A stretch of DNA of 64,000 bases, taken from positions 40,442-104,441 of the forward strand of contig JAGWQN010000073.1 of the NCBI GenBank assembly GCA_028869995.1, read 5' to 3'. Shown piece by piece: positions 63,134 through 64,000 of the stretch (positions are counted from its first letter, which is position 1; each line of letters opens with the position of its first letter). A program made the translations under genes and the position numbers. Under the pieces are notes generated by a model. The model was not told where the DNA came from, made no database searches, and saw nothing but the letters and a program-made list of their open reading frames with translations. Origin of the DNA: Rhodospirillales bacterium. GTDB lineage: Bacteria; Pseudomonadota; Alphaproteobacteria; Acetobacterales; Acetobacteraceae.

Positions 63134-64000
63134 TCAATGGAAGCGCTTGGACAGCGTCCCATAGAGCGGCTTGCGGCAGACGAAGCGCGAGGTCTGCATC
63201 GCGATCAGGGCGGCGGCCATCAGCGGCACGGTCAGCCCCTGGTTGTTCGTCATCTCCATCACGATCACGGTCGCCGTCAGCGGTGCCTGCACCACGCCCG
63301 AGAAATAGGAAACCATGCCCAGCAGCACCAACGCCCCGGCCCCCGCCGATGGCACCAGCGGCGCCAGCGCCGCCCCGAGCCCGCTGCCCACCGCGAGCGA
63401 CGGTGCGAAGATCCCGCCCGGCATGCCGCTCAGATAGGACGCGGTGGTGGCGATGAACTTGGTGACCGTGAACAGCACCACGGAGGAGGGCGCGCCCGCG
63501 GCCTGCTCCACCAGCGCCTTCGCCGGATCATAGCCGCTGCCCAGCGCCGTGCCGTTCGTTGCCACCCCCACCAGCGCCAGCACCAGCCCGCAGAACGCCG
63601 CGAATATCACCGGGTTGCGCACCGCCAGCTGCCGCAGCGGCTTCGGCCAGATCCGCACCCCCTCCACCAATAGCCGCGCGAACAGCCCGCCCGCCAGCCC
63701 GCCCACGACGCCCGCAAGCGGCACCCCGAGCCACCACCCCGCACCCCAGCCCAGCGCCGCGTCCGTGGTGCCGAAATACGTGTAGTTGCCGGCGATCCCC
63801 ACCGTCGCGATGCCGCCCAGCACCACGGCGTAGAGCGTGGAGCCCAGCGTGCGGCTGCGCACGCCATGGCCCAGTTCCTCGATCGCGAACACCACCCCCG
63901 CGATCGGCGTGTTGAACGCCCCCGCGATACCCGCCGCCCCACCCGCGAGGATCAGCGCCTGGCGCACCTCCGCCCGCGGCAGCTTCAGCACCCGCCCCAG
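63134..64000 (-). CDS. ClC-family chloride channel/transporter, 5' part outside window
   Basis: About 289 C-terminal residues are visible; the N-terminal half lies beyond the right edge. GGAAGIAGAFNTPIAGVVFAIEE and GMPGGIFAPSLAVGSGLG (the GxFxP anion-binding motif) identify the ClC family. SYFSGVVQAPLTATVIVMEMT follows. No CBS domains are present at the C-terminus, as in bacterial antiporters. The first motifs (GSGIP, GxEGP with the gating Glu) would be outside the window, so channel versus antiporter cannot be decided. Confidence 0.9.
   Translation of the reverse strand: MGRVLKLPRAEVRQALILAGGAAGIAGAFNTPIAGVVFAIEELGHGVRSRTLGSTLYAVVLGGIATVGIAGNYTYFGTTDAALGWGAGWWLGVPLAGVVGGLAGGLFARLLVEGVRIWPKPLRQLAVRNPVIFAAFCGLVLALVGVATNGTALGSGYDPAKALVEQAAGAPSSVVLFTVTKFIATTASYLSGMPGGIFAPSLAVGSGLGAALAPLVPSAGAGALVLLGMVSYFSGVVQAPLTATVIVMEMTNNQGLTVPLMAAALIAMQTSRFVCRKPLYGTLSKRFH

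Noticed and set aside
61562-63673. 703-codon plus-strand ORF
   Set aside because: Antisense to lepA, which has all GTPase motifs; the ORF is a GC-driven shadow.
1-64000. CRISPR arrays, rRNA genes, prophage structural genes
   Set aside because: No regularly spaced direct repeats, ribosomal RNA segments, or capsid/tail-type proteins were seen anywhere in the window.

Overview
The window is GC-rich, tightly packed alphaproteobacterial DNA. Most operons use ATGA, GTGA or TGATG start/stop overlaps. A Hint-domain beta-helix protein of the type common in Acetobacteraceae, together with many periplasmic-binding-protein transporters, points to a heterotrophic, Acetobacteraceae-like soil or plant-associated bacterium; this placement is inference. 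No rRNA, CRISPR array or phage structural gene was seen.

Layout. 1-2.9 kb: a hydantoinase/oxoprolinase-type pair (hyuB partial, hyuA) on the minus strand. 3.2-4.6 kb: an iron/metal exporter-like pair (fetA-fetB). 4.7-16.8 kb: a LysR regulator with a perfect palindromic operator, divergent from an operon of an L-cysteate sulfo-lyase/D-cysteine desulfhydrase (cuyA), a DegT-type PLP enzyme, a taurine/sulfonate-type ABC transporter, a histidinol-dehydrogenase-fold protein that looks like sulfopropanediol dehydrogenase HpsN, a second TauABC-like transporter and a PLP decarboxylase. Together they read as a C3-organosulfonate uptake and catabolism locus. 17.1-20.0 kb: a polar amino-acid ABC transporter (minus). 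20.1-26.5 kb: a translationally coupled catabolic operon with a three-subunit flavin/iron-sulfur dehydrogenase (D-hydroxyproline or opine dehydrogenase type), a DapA-family lyase, a GntR regulator, a dihydropyrimidinase-type amidohydrolase and a DUF3830 protein. 26.9-32.2 kb: a tripartite tricarboxylate transporter (tctBAC) converging on a leuCD-type hydro-lyase, with a large hairpin between them.

32.2-40.1 kb is a scar zone. It holds a tyrosine-integrase pseudogene, a 1435-residue beta-helix/Hint protein, an IS5-type transposase remnant, a SOUL heme-binding gene broken by a stop codon and gene-poor DNA. Both broken genes carry a TAG where relatives appear to have TGG (Trp).

40.1-60.5 kb is a second catabolic island: semialdehyde dehydrogenase (gabD), three FAD amine/amino-acid oxidases, a 2-hydroxyacid dehydrogenase, an N-acetyltransferase, an Lrp regulator, a GABA-type aminotransferase, two HAD hydrolases, a complete dipeptide-type ABC transporter and a second hyuA-hyuB pair. 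The set resembles ATP-dependent lactam/N-methyl-lactam (pyrrolidone, caprolactam) degradation: ring opening, deamination by transaminase or oxidase, then oxidation to a dicarboxylate. 60.5-64 kb returns to core genome with a tRNA-Ser(GGA), lepA and a partial ClC channel gene.

Overall this is a run of separately regulated scavenging modules for nitrogen- and sulfur-containing small molecules, interrupted by one decayed mobile-element zone. Substrate assignments are inferences from family and context; family-level calls are firm.
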